Part shown: positions 21,533-28,607 of the stretch, piece by piece
Layout of the letters: every line of letters begins with the position of its first letter
Position numbering within the stretch: position 1 is the stretch's first letter
Source of the DNA: Deltaproteobacteria bacterium UBA5329
GTDB lineage: Bacteria > Desulfobacterota > Syntrophorhabdia > Syntrophorhabdales > Syntrophorhabdaceae
DNA: 28,607 bases
Reading direction: 5' to 3'
Assembly: GCA_002408185.1 (NCBI GenBank)
Contig: DHQV01000016.1
Location: 1 to 28,607 of the forward strand
Notes under the pieces: generated by a model
The model's database searches: none
Seen by the model: only the letters and a program-made list of their open reading frames with translations
Told to the model about the DNA's origin: nothing
Position numbers and translations under genes: made by a program

Positions 21533-23719
21533 ATGCCTGAAAAAATAGAACTTCCTATCACCGGCATGAATTGTGCTGCATGTGCTGCCCGCATCGAAAA
21601 AGAGCTTAACAAAATGGAGGATGTGGCGGAGGCCCGGGTCAATTTTCCGCTCAAGAAAGCGGTCATCCTTCCCAAACGCGATCTGGAACTGAAGGAAGTG
21701 ATATCCCGCATCCGCGATATCGGGTACGATGTTGATATAGAGGACGATATAACGGTCCGCGCAAAGAAGGAAGAGGCCGAGTTACGGAAAGACTTTACCT
21801 GGTCTATCTCGCTCAGCGTCATCATTATGGTCTTTTCGATGTGGATGGTCCTGCCTTATAATAACTTTGTCCTCCTCGGGCTTGCCCTGCCCGTTCAGTT
21901 TTATTTTGGCCTCAGGTTCCACAGGTCGGCCCTCACCGGCCTGAAACATTTTACGGCGGACATGAACACGCTCATCTCCGTAGGCACATCTGCCGCTTTT
22001 TTTTACAGCTCTTTCGTTACATTTTTCCCCCACGTCATAAGCGCAGCCGGAGTGTCGACGATGACATACTTCGATTCGAGCGCCACAATAATCTCCCTCA
22101 TCCTCCTCGGCAGGTATTTCGAGTCAAAGGCCAAAACGAGAACGTACACGGCTATCAAACTGCTCTATGAACTCGCGCCGAAGGAGTGCATCGTTTTAAG
22201 AGACGGGGTTGAAAACCGGGTCCCTACGGATTCTCTCGAGGTCGGCGATATGGTCCTCATACGGCCTGGAGAAAAAGTGCCCATAGACGGGACCGTTATC
22301 GAGGGGAACACGTATGTCGACGAATCGATGATCACGGGAGAAAGCATGCCCGTCCACAAGGGGCCTCGAGATGAGGTGATCGGCGGGACTATCAACGGCA
22401 AAGGGGCTGTCACCATCAGGACGACCCGTATCGGCTCCGACACGGTCCTCGCAAAGGTAATACGTCTTGTCGAAGAAGCACAATTCACGAAAGCACCCGT
22501 CCAGCGCCTCGCCGACAGGGTGGCGGGCGTATTTGTCCCCATTGTCATAGCAATCGGTATTTGCGCCTTTCTCGTGTGGTTCTTCCTCGGACCGGAACCA
22601 AGAATAACAAACGCCATCCTTTCATTCGTAAGCGTCCTTATCATAGCGTGCCCGTGTGCGCTGGGCCTTGCGACCCCGACGGCGATCATGGTCGCAACCG
22701 GAGCAGGCGCACGCAGAGGCATCCTTATCAAGAGCGCCGAGGCCCTCGAACTTACGAACAAGACGCGAAATGTACTTTTCGATAAGACAGGGACCCTTAC
22801 GGAAGGCACGATCGTTCTGGCGGAAATAATTCCCCTTGATCATTATAATGAAGAAGACATACTCCGGGTAGCGTTTAGCCTCGAGCGGCAATCTGAACAT
22901 CCTTTTTCCGAGGCATTAAGAAAAAAAGCACAGGAATTGGACATACCGCCGGTTGCTGTCGATAATTTCGGCGCCATGGCAGGAAGGGGGATCATGGGCG
23001 CAATAGACGGGGTTCCGTACCGGATGGGGAACAGGACCTTCTATGAAGAAGAAGGCAGACACCTTGAAGACAAGGTATCACGCCTGTATGAGGCGAAAGA
23101 GAACTCGGCTGCCTCGCCGGTCATTCTCTGGAACGATTCCGGACCGATAGCGCTTCTCACCTTCAGTGATACTGTGCGGGAAGAATCGGCGGGCGTCGTC
23201 AGGGACCTCAAGGCCATGGGCATCGAACCGGTGATGATAACCGGTGACAGCCAGAACGGGGCGCGAACGATAAGCGAGCGGGTTGGGATCGACACATATT
23301 TCTATCGGATCCTCCCGGACAAAAAAGCGTCAATTGTCGAAGATTTCAAGAAAAAGGGGATAACCATCATGGTCGGTGACGGCATAAACGACGCACCATC
23401 ACTGGCTGCGGCGGATATCGGTGTGGCAATGGGAAAGGGCACCGACATAGCGATCGAATCGGCCGACGTGGTCCTGATGAAAGGTCAATTGTCGCGGCTG
23501 GCAAGCCTTATAAGGCTATCAAAAAGAACGATCAGGATCATCAGGCAGAACCTTTTCTGGGCTTTCATCTATAACGTCCTCGGTATACCTGTAGCATTCG
23601 GCGCGCTCTATCCCTTCTTCGGGATCAGGCTCGAGCCGATATACGGTGCCGCCGCAATGGTTGTAAGCTCGATCTCGGTTGTCAGTAATTCGCTCAGGCT
23701 CCGGTTATTCAAAGAATGA
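21533..23719 (+). CDS. copA: Cu(I)-type P1B ATPase (CopA-like)
   Basis: A 728-residue heavy-metal P-type ATPase. One N-terminal HMA domain carries GMNCAAC (Cys14, Cys17). Further marks are the TGES actuator motif (268-271), the membrane CPC site (373-375), phosphorylated Asp417 in DKTGT, the HP pair (456-457), GDGIND (615-620), and in the last helices YN (680-681) and MxxSS (709-713). The combination CPC + YN + MxxSS marks the Cu(I)/Ag(I) subgroup, so the likely role is copper efflux or delivery of copper for cuproenzymes. AAGGA lies seven bases before the ATG. No copper regulator or chaperone gene is adjacent; kup follows after 71 bases. Confidence 0.95.
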   Translation: MPEKIELPITGMNCAACAARIEKELNKMEDVAEARVNFPLKKAVILPKRDLELKEVISRIRDIGYDVDIEDDITVRAKKEEAELRKDFTWSISLSVIIMVFSMWMVLPYNNFVLLGLALPVQFYFGLRFHRSALTGLKHFTADMNTLISVGTSAAFFYSSFVTFFPHVISAAGVSTMTYFDSSATIISLILLGRYFESKAKTRTYTAIKLLYELAPKECIVLRDGVENRVPTDSLEVGDMVLIRPGEKVPIDGTVIEGNTYVDESMITGESMPVHKGPRDEVIGGTINGKGAVTIRTTRIGSDTVLAKVIRLVEEAQFTKAPVQRLADRVAGVFVPIVIAIGICAFLVWFFLGPEPRITNAILSFVSVLIIACPCALGLATPTAIMVATGAGARRGILIKSAEALELTNKTRNVLFDKTGTLTEGTIVLAEIIPLDHYNEEDILRVAFSLERQSEHPFSEALRKKAQELDIPPVAVDNFGAMAGRGIMGAIDGVPYRMGNRTFYEEEGRHLEDKVSRLYEAKENSAASPVILWNDSGPIALLTFSDTVREESAGVVRDLKAMGIEPVMITGDSQNGARTISERVGIDTYFYRILPDKKASIVEDFKKKGITIMVGDGINDAPSLAAADIGVAMGKGTDIAIESADVVLMKGQLSRLASLIRLSKRTIRIIRQNLFWAFIYNVLGIPVAFGALYPFFGIRLEPIYGAAAMVVSSISVVSNSLRLRLFKE

Positions 23720-23744
23720 GGAGGGTGTAAAAAACTGGGGGGCG

Positions 23745-23781
23745 CTCCTCGCGGCCCTGCACTTTTTGGTGCCCGCAGGAG
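23745..23781 (+). promoter_or_regulatory. Hairpin sequestering the kup ribosome site
   Basis: CTCCT (23745-23749) pairs with AGGAG (23777-23781), GCGG with CCGC and GCAC with GTGC, giving 13 base pairs with two small bulges and the loop TTTTTG. AGGAG is the only good ribosome site for kup, nine bases before TTG 23791. The fold would hide it. Confidence 0.45.
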
Positions 23782-23790
23782 ACTTCGTTA

Positions 23791-25686
23791 TTGAAATTCG
23801 GAGCTATTCTAAGATACCATACACGTTTGATGGAAAAAGACGGAAAGCCCGGGAAGAATAATGGAAAGCAGGAATTCTTCGAAGATGTAAAAGATGTGAT
23901 CAAATCCCTGGGGCTGGTTTTCGGGGATATCGGCACAAGTCCGATATACACACTCACCGTCATCTTTCTCCTGCTCAAGCCTACCATACCCAATGTTACG
24001 GGGGTCGTGTCCCTCATTATATGGACCCTGATAGTTCTTGTTTCGGTGGAGTATGCCTGGCTTGCGATGAGCCTCGGCGAGAAAGGCGAAGGCGGGACTA
24101 TCGTTCTCAGAGGGCAGCTCATCCGTCTTCTCAAGGCGGGCCGGGGGGCCACCTTCGTAACGATAATGACCTTCATCGGCATATCCCTTCTCTTCGGAGA
24201 CGGCGTTATAACACCTGCCATAAGTATTTTAAGCGCGGTCGAGGGTTTGCTCCTCATACCTGGGCTCGAGGGCATGAAACCGCAGCTTCTTACCATCATA
24301 GCGTCCGTGATCGCAATAGTTCTCTTTGCCTTTCAGCGAAAAGGAACGGAAAAAGTGGCCGTGGCATTCGGGCCTCTGATGCTTGTATGGTTCGTGGCCA
24401 TTGCCGTTTTTGGAATTCTGTCCATCATCAAAGTTCCCTGTATCTGGAAAGCAATAAACCCCTGGTACGGGATCAAATTCCTGTATCAAAACGGTATGGC
24501 CGGTTTTTTTGTCCTGTCAGAGGTCATCCTGTGCGCGACCGGGGGCGAGGCGCTGTACGCCGATATGGGCCACCTGGGGCGAAAACCGATACTACGGGCC
24601 TGGTACTTTGTATTCTTTTGCCTCCTGCTCAATTATCTCGGCCAGGGAGCTTTCATCCTGAATAACCCCACCCATTCGTCGACGGTACTTTTCGGCATGG
24701 TCTTTTACCAGTCATTTTTTTTCTACATACCCTTCCTCATTCTCAGTATCATGGCAACAATCATTGCATCTCAGGCAATTATCAGCAGTATGTTCTCCAT
24801 CGTTTACCAGGGCATCAATACACGGCTCATGCCCATGTTCCGCATCGATTACACGTCCAAGGAACTGCGCTCGCAGATCTATATCGGGTTCGTCAACTGG
24901 TTCCTTCTCGTTTCCGTCCTGTTCATCATGTTCCTTTTTGAACAGTCCAAATCGCTGGCGGCCGCATACGGCCTCGCCGTGACCGGTGATATGACGATAA
25001 CCGGCATCCTGATCACTTCGATCTTCTGGCTCAAGAAGGAATATGCGAAGGCCGGGGTCGCTATATTCGTGGTGCTGGTCGACCTGACGTTCTTGAGTTC
25101 GAACTTTTACAAGATCCCGCATGGGGGATACTGGTCTTTGGTCATAGCGTCCATTCCGCTCGCCATGATCATGATCTACACGGCGGGCCAGCGAAAACTT
25201 TACAGACGGATCCGCCCGCTGGACGCCGAAATCTTTCTGCACAGCTACAACGAGGTCTATCAGACACTCAACAAAATAAAGGGGACGGCCCTTTTCTTCA
25301 CCCGCAGCATCCGGAAAATACCGGCGTATATAGTACACACAATGTTCATGAACAATATTGTCTACGACGAGAATATCCTGGTTTCTATTACCACTTTGAA
25401 CGAACCCTTCGGGGTGAAGAGCTTTTTCAAAGAAGATCTTGCGCCTGGATTACGGTCTTTCGAGATCCAGATGGGATACATGGAAGTGGTCGATATCGAG
25501 AAGATCTTTGAACAGGCAGGTCTCAAATATGAAAAGGGTATATTTTACGGTCTCGAGGAGATCCATACCCACAATTTCCTATGGAAAATATTCGCGATAA
25601 TGAAAAGGTTGGCCCCTCCGTTTGTGCAGTTTCACGACCTCCCCGCAAACAGGCTCCATGGGGTCACCACACGGATCGAGATGTAA
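23791..25686 (+). CDS. kup: Kup-family potassium transporter
   Basis: A 631-residue KUP/HAK/KT potassium uptake permease, close to the usual 620-630. The family signature GDIGTSPIYT lies at 45-54. About twelve hydrophobic segments follow, with GGEALYADMGHLG and the soluble C-terminal domain typical of Kup (ITTLNEPFGVKSFFKED region onward). A TTG at 23791 is given as the start because AGGAG lies nine bases upstream; ATG 23830, thirteen codons later, has no ribosome site but would give a more usual N-terminus. It lies 71 bases after copA and could share its transcript. Confidence 0.92.
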   Translation: MKFGAILRYHTRLMEKDGKPGKNNGKQEFFEDVKDVIKSLGLVFGDIGTSPIYTLTVIFLLLKPTIPNVTGVVSLIIWTLIVLVSVEYAWLAMSLGEKGEGGTIVLRGQLIRLLKAGRGATFVTIMTFIGISLLFGDGVITPAISILSAVEGLLLIPGLEGMKPQLLTIIASVIAIVLFAFQRKGTEKVAVAFGPLMLVWFVAIAVFGILSIIKVPCIWKAINPWYGIKFLYQNGMAGFFVLSEVILCATGGEALYADMGHLGRKPILRAWYFVFFCLLLNYLGQGAFILNNPTHSSTVLFGMVFYQSFFFYIPFLILSIMATIIASQAIISSMFSIVYQGINTRLMPMFRIDYTSKELRSQIYIGFVNWFLLVSVLFIMFLFEQSKSLAAAYGLAVTGDMTITGILITSIFWLKKEYAKAGVAIFVVLVDLTFLSSNFYKIPHGGYWSLVIASIPLAMIMIYTAGQRKLYRRIRPLDAEIFLHSYNEVYQTLNKIKGTALFFTRSIRKIPAYIVHTMFMNNIVYDENILVSITTLNEPFGVKSFFKEDLAPGLRSFEIQMGYMEVVDIEKIFEQAGLKYEKGIFYGLEEIHTHNFLWKIFAIMKRLAPPFVQFHDLPANRLHGVTTRIEM

Positions 25687-25700
25687 CACCCTTTTAAGGA

Positions 25701-26561
25701 TCAGGACTTTTCGTATTCGTCAAAGTATTTTCCGTTAACCTCCGTTCCGATAATGGCAAATTCGGCGTGCGATGTCTTCAGAGGATCCGATCTCCAAGAG
25801 AAGTCGAGCGATGGCACACTCACTCTTGCCTCAGCCTGCGCGATCGCGCGGAACCCCTCAAACCGGAAATGCTTCTCTTTGTCATTGATGAGTACCTTTT
25901 CGTCCGTGGCCTTCCATACTACTTTGAGGCTCATGACCGCAGGCAAGTAGGGAGCTTCGTAGGCGGGCCATTTCGGCTGATCGATCACTGCCGCAATGAG
26001 TTCAAGCGTTGCCTGCCTTCCATCGGGAGATAACGTGAGGCTGCCTTTAGGCACGGGCGCAACCCAATAAAGTCCTGATGGTGCTATGGCAGGATGAAAA
26101 TCGTGGATCTTTTTTCCTCCGGCGACCGCCGGGCCTTCAAAAAGGGTCAGTCATATATGGGAAAACGCGCCTCTCCGTTCCTGCCGGGCCGCAAAATATT
26201 CCCCTTCCATGAAGGAAAAATCCGTACTCGGAGCGCCGAATGTTACCCGGTTGTTCTGACTGTCGGTCCCGATTCCCGTGAAGCCGTTGCACCGCGCCAC
26301 GTGTCCCTTGAAATGATAGATGCTTGATGGTTCCATACCCGGTCCGGGCGACTGGTTGTGGCTCCCGTTCTTATCGAGCCAGGGGATAGGATAGGGATCG
26401 GTGCTGCCGTTTGACGGAGCGCTCCATTCAGGTGTGATGCCTGCCGCGGTCCTCGAAAACAAGAGCGATGCTCCGGCGATAAGGCAGGCCCCTGACCCCA
26501 GCAATTGACGCCTGCTTATTCCGGTCACTTTTTGGAACTCCCTGTCTTTGGAAATATCCAT
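25701..26561 (-). CDS. Tat-exported protein with in-frame UGA at codon 137 (Sec or nonsense)
   Basis: A 286-codon frame begins at ATG 26561 with an excellent AGGAGG ribosome site five bases upstream. A twin-arginine signal (SRRQLLG, then a hydrophobic stretch) implies folded export. One UGA (26153-26151) interrupts RRGAFSHI-U-LTLFEGPAV. The same frame then continues without another stop for 149 residues (GLYWVAPVPKGSLTL, then HAEFAIIGTEVNGKYFDEYEKS). Sequence on both sides is protein-like and in one frame, so this is one gene, not two. I recognise no family, so what normally occupies position 137 is unknown; Trp (TGG to TGA) is as possible as selenocysteine. Outside the signal only one cysteine is present. 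A two-tier hairpin follows the UGA (26109-26144). If the UGA is a stop, the product is 136 residues. Confidence 0.6.
26109..26144 (-). promoter_or_regulatory. SECIS-like two-tier hairpin after the Tat-protein UGA
   Basis: Counting the U of the UGA as 1, CUUUUU (10-15) pairs with AAAAAG (40-45). After an internal loop, CCGGC (22-26) pairs with GCCGG (31-35) around the loop GGUC (27-30). GGUC is also the core of the apical loop of the E. coli formate dehydrogenase SECIS. Position and loop fit the bacterial consensus; the function is inferred. Confidence 0.45.
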
Positions 26562-26685
26562 TGCAACCTCCTTTTCGTCTTCGGCTGTCTTTGGACATAC
26601 TAATCATTTTCGTCGGCCGGGCAATACATGTGTTTCGTCGACCCAAGACGGGCAGTGTTTTCGGAATTCAATGCCGGTCCCGTAC

Positions 26686-26713
26686 TTGTACAAATTTACA
26701 GATATGATAAAAT
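26686..26713 (+). promoter_or_regulatory. Possible promoter of the 145-residue protein gene
   Basis: TTGTAC (26686-26691), a 16-base spacer and TAAAAT (26708-26713), about 35 bases before the ATG. Confidence 0.4.
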
Positions 26714-26747
26714 GCCTCGAGATACATACATCAAGGAAGGGGGAGTT

Positions 26748-27185
26748 ATGAAGATACCGGAATATATTACAAAAGCGGAGGTAACGAAATTTTGCAAGGA
26801 ACTCAAGATCAGGGATTGGGCTAAACTGAAAACGGCCAAAGTACTGCCGAAAGAAGCGAAGGCCATCTTAGACGCAGTCAACGAGACAAAGATGAATATT
26901 GACCCCGAGGAATTCCGTAAAGGTCTCGAGGTCGAACTGGAACATGGCGTACGGTTCAAGGATGCCAACGTGACAAACAATCATCCGCTCATTACGGGCA
27001 AGATAGTCATTGCCCATCTCAAGGAATCGCTGGATTATTACAAGCTTCTCGAAGTGGCCGAACTGGAAGGCGACCTGCACAAGGCGATCTTGGCCGGGGA
27101 TATGAAAAAGGTCAAGAAAGAATATAAGAAACTGGCCCTGGCGAAGATGATTCTGGAGAAAACGGTAGCGGCTCAGGTTAAATAA
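26748..27185 (+). CDS. Small cytosolic protein, possibly DUF5661-like
   Basis: A 145-residue, largely helical and Lys/Glu-rich protein without signal or membrane segments. The central part, NNHPLITGKIVIAHLKES followed by DYYKLLEVAE, resembles the pattern I associate with the DUF5661 family of unknown function; this is a tentative recollection. ATG 26748 has GGGGGAG three to eight bases upstream. In-frame upstream starts have no ribosome site and would begin before the promoter. It is divergent from the Tat-protein gene and convergent with the TPR lipoprotein gene. Confidence 0.75.
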   Translation: MKIPEYITKAEVTKFCKELKIRDWAKLKTAKVLPKEAKAILDAVNETKMNIDPEEFRKGLEVELEHGVRFKDANVTNNHPLITGKIVIAHLKESLDYYKLLEVAELEGDLHKAILAGDMKKVKKEYKKLALAKMILEKTVAAQVK

Positions 27186-27192
27186 AAAATTT

Positions 27193-27281
27193 GAGTAAGG
27201 AGTGAACAGCAAGGGGTAAGGAGAAGAAACCTTACATTTATTGGTTTTTAAAACTACTTACTCCCCACCCCTTACATTTTA
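27193..27281. repeat. Facing heptamer-repeat pair between convergent genes
   Basis: The left arm is GAGTAAG, GAGTGAA, CAGCAAG, GGGTAAG, GAGAAGA (27193-27227). The right arm is CTACTTA, CTCCCCA, CCCCTTA, CATTTTA (27254-27281). The left arm starts 8 bases after one stop codon and the right arm reaches the stop of the opposing TPR gene. Confidence 0.7.
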
Positions 27282-27965
27282 TTGCAGTATTTCCTTTAAG
27301 ACGTTCAGGGTTTCATTGCTCGTCGGGTCGAGGGAAAGTGCCTTCTGCGCATTTTCGATCGCTTCGGCTATGGCGCCGCTTTTTATCAGGGCTTTCGCAA
27401 GGCCCAGGTACGCCTTTATATTGTCCGGGTTCTCCTTAATTGCATCACGAAAAAGGTCCACGGCGTCCCGGACCTCACCCTTGCGGGCCAACCCGGTTGC
27501 CACTGCAACGAGAGCATTGGACATATCATCCTTGATCTTTTTGCCTTTTGGGTCGGCAGACATGATCTCCCGAACATACGTCAGTGCGCTTTCGAAATTG
27601 CCTTTTCCCAGTTCCGAAAAAGCGGCGCCCATAAGCGCATCGATGAGGATGTCGAATGCCTGTGATTTAAAATCCTCGGGGGACAGGCGGTAAGCCCTGC
27701 GCAGGTGTGGAGCGGCCTTCCCGTATTGTTTCATGCTGAGATACGTCCTGCCAAGATAAAGCTGGGCCTCATAATACTCAGGCTCCGCGGCCACCGCCTT
27801 CTCAAAAAAAGGCAGGGCGCTTTCAAATTTTCCCTGGTTAAAGAGATCGAGCCCTGCATTGAAGTCCGCCCTGACTGCGGGGCTTATCGAAACCCCGGCA
27901 CATGAAACCAGGATCATGACGGCCAACATGGCGGCAATCCCGGGCAAAACACCCTTAATATTCAT
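27279..27965 (-). CDS. TPR-repeat lipoprotein
   Basis: A 228-residue protein with a lipoprotein signal (lipobox ILVSC, Cys22) and tandem tetratricopeptide repeats: at about 33-66 and 67-100, a less regular middle part (105-165), and again at about 170-203 and 204-226. TPR lipoproteins serve as scaffolds in envelope assembly or secretion complexes; which one is unknown here. AGGAGGAGG lies four bases before ATG 27965, a very strong ribosome site. The downstream end touches a heptamer repeat array. Confidence 0.88.
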   Translation of the reverse strand: MNIKGVLPGIAAMLAVMILVSCAGVSISPAVRADFNAGLDLFNQGKFESALPFFEKAVAAEPEYYEAQLYLGRTYLSMKQYGKAAPHLRRAYRLSPEDFKSQAFDILIDALMGAAFSELGKGNFESALTYVREIMSADPKGKKIKDDMSNALVAVATGLARKGEVRDAVDLFRDAIKENPDNIKAYLGLAKALIKSGAIAEAIENAQKALSLDPTSNETLNVLKEILQ

Positions 27966-28009
27966 TCAACCTCCTCCTGGAAAGACACACATTTAAAAAA
28001 ACACACCGC

Positions 28010-28127
28010 CGTCATCCAGGGCTTGAAGGCTGTCTCACAATTATTTTCCCCCTGTCCACACGTGCACACAATGCCGGAATGACGACGTCTGGGAATTGCG
28101 ACACAGTCTCCGAAGCCCTGGATGACG
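28010..28127. repeat. 118-bp palindromic intergenic element
   Basis: Perfect 15-bp terminal inverted repeats, CGTCATCCAGGGCTT (28010-28024) and AAGCCCTGGATGACG (28113-28127), enclose a second, degenerate inverted pair (GGCTGTCTCACAATT against GGGAATTGCGACACAGTC). Internal words recur at 1-100. It lies between the TPR lipoprotein and the YdbL-like gene and encodes nothing. It resembles a REP- or MITE-like element without a transposase. Confidence 0.7.
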
Positions 28128-28150
28128 AACAAAAGGTAATTGCGCATCAC

Positions 28151-28607
28151 TTATTTCTTCTGCCATCCGCCCTGGTCGTTCTGTATCCACCAGCCGGGCT
28201 GCGATTTATCCCTCCAGCTATTTGCAAATATCTTCTGGATCTTGGGCAGTGAATCAGCGCCCAGCTTGTTCGCTATCATGATCTCATTGTAGAGGGCGTT
28301 CCTGTTATTGTTCTCCTGGGCCATTATCCTGTTGAGATCGGCCTTCTCCTTGAGGTTGAGGCCTCCCGTGTCTTTGGGTTCCAGAAGGCCCATATTGTTC
28401 TCTCCGACGGCCCCCTTGTCATAAAAGTTCTTAAGCTGCGGGTAATTGTCCTTCATCGCCTGCTTCAGGCTGCGTATGGCGGGCGTAGAGATCTCTATAT
28501 TGATCTGTGCATGCGCCTCTGAAGGCCCGATGAACTTTTTGACAGAATCGAGAAGACCGCTATGCTTGTCATTCTTTTTTTCCTCGGGCTGCTTCTGATC
28601 TTTGGTT
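28151..28607 (-). CDS. YdbL/DUF1318-like protein, 5' end outside window
   Basis: The last 151 codons of a gene that continues past the window edge. The visible part starts with a charged linker (KQPEEKKNDK) and then shows the pattern I associate with YdbL/DUF1318: INIEISTPAIRSLK, a glycine-rich GAVGEN, then NRNALYNEIMIANK. The C-terminus ends in an aromatic, Trp-rich tail (PGWWIQNDQGGWQKK), which I do not recall from short YdbL proteins. Family members are exported proteins of unknown function, often beside YnbE/YdbH-type envelope lipid-transport genes. Whether a signal peptide exists cannot be seen. Confidence 0.65.
   Translation of the reverse strand, partial: TKDQKQPEEKKNDKHSGLLDSVKKFIGPSEAHAQINIEISTPAIRSLKQAMKDNYPQLKNFYDKGAVGENNMGLLEPKDTGGLNLKEKADLNRIMAQENNNRNALYNEIMIANKLGADSLPKIQKIFANSWRDKSQPGWWIQNDQGGWQKK

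Noticed and set aside
26054..26561. Frameshift splitting the Tat-protein gene into two genes
   Set aside because: Both parts are in the same frame; only a single UGA separates them, and the second part has no start signal of its own.
7841..27281. CRISPR array
   Set aside because: The repeated units are 7 bases long and contiguous, without spacers, and no cas gene is present.
1..28607. Global recoding of UGA to tryptophan
   Set aside because: tolQ, tolR, the tolA-like gene and copA all end at UGA at the expected family length, and overlapping starts fit those stops.

Overview
The window looks like chromosomal DNA of an anaerobic, moderately GC-rich Gram-negative bacterium, most probably of the deltaproteobacterial (Desulfobacterota) type, perhaps near Syntrophorhabdus. 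This rests on gene content (Tol-type envelope cluster, two-subunit glycyl-tRNA synthetase followed by pyruvate phosphate dikinase, a large multi-PAS hybrid kinase, a HesB-like protein with an in-frame UGA) and on general style; no rRNA or marker phylogeny could be run. No prophage, insertion sequence, tRNA, rRNA or CRISPR array is visible. Almost all of the sequence is coding.

Layout. 1-550: repeat debris, then a small exported protein (+) and a bidirectional terminator. 565-903 (-): a HesB/IscA-like protein whose frame contains UGA at the usual cysteine position. 1093-3976 (-): tolQ-tolR-tolA-like-uppP and a 55-codon gene, mostly overlapping. 3977-4490: a 514-base gap with a strong promoter and terminator that could delimit a ~200-nt small RNA or a tol leader. 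4491-7764 (-): hypothetical gene-lepA-hemW. 7976-10265 (-): dusB, a lipoprotein and a small UGA-interrupted lipoprotein. 10481-16270 (+): glyQ-glyS-ppdK, closed by a terminator. 16471-20595 (+): a 1374-residue seven-PAS hybrid histidine kinase. 20695-21363 (-): DedA protein. 21533-25686 (+): Cu(I)-type P-ATPase and a Kup potassium transporter. 25701-26561 (-): a Tat-exported protein with an in-frame UGA. 26748-27185 (+): small cytosolic protein. 27279-28607 (-): TPR lipoprotein and the 3' part of a YdbL/DUF1318-like gene cut by the window edge.

Two things stand out. First, three genes carry exactly one in-frame UGA, and each has a hairpin just downstream with GG in its apical loop about 25-30 nt from the UGA, as a bacterial SECIS should. 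The HesB-like case belongs to a family known to contain selenocysteine; the other two are unproven and could be nonsense mutations. UGA is an ordinary stop in tolQ, tolR, tolA and copA, so global recoding is unlikely. Second, the gaps carry heptanucleotide tandem repeats in facing inverted pairs (7841-7968, 10289-10416, 20582-20728, 27193-27281). In the kinase and DedA genes these repeats run into the coding ends and supply the last codons. A separate palindromic element (28010-28127) shares words with the first 90 bases of the window.

Functionally the window mixes housekeeping translation genes (lepA, dusB, glyQS), envelope maintenance (Tol system, UppP, lipoproteins, DedA), ion homeostasis (copper efflux, potassium uptake), central metabolism (ppdK) and sensing (hybrid kinase). 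No single pathway unites them.
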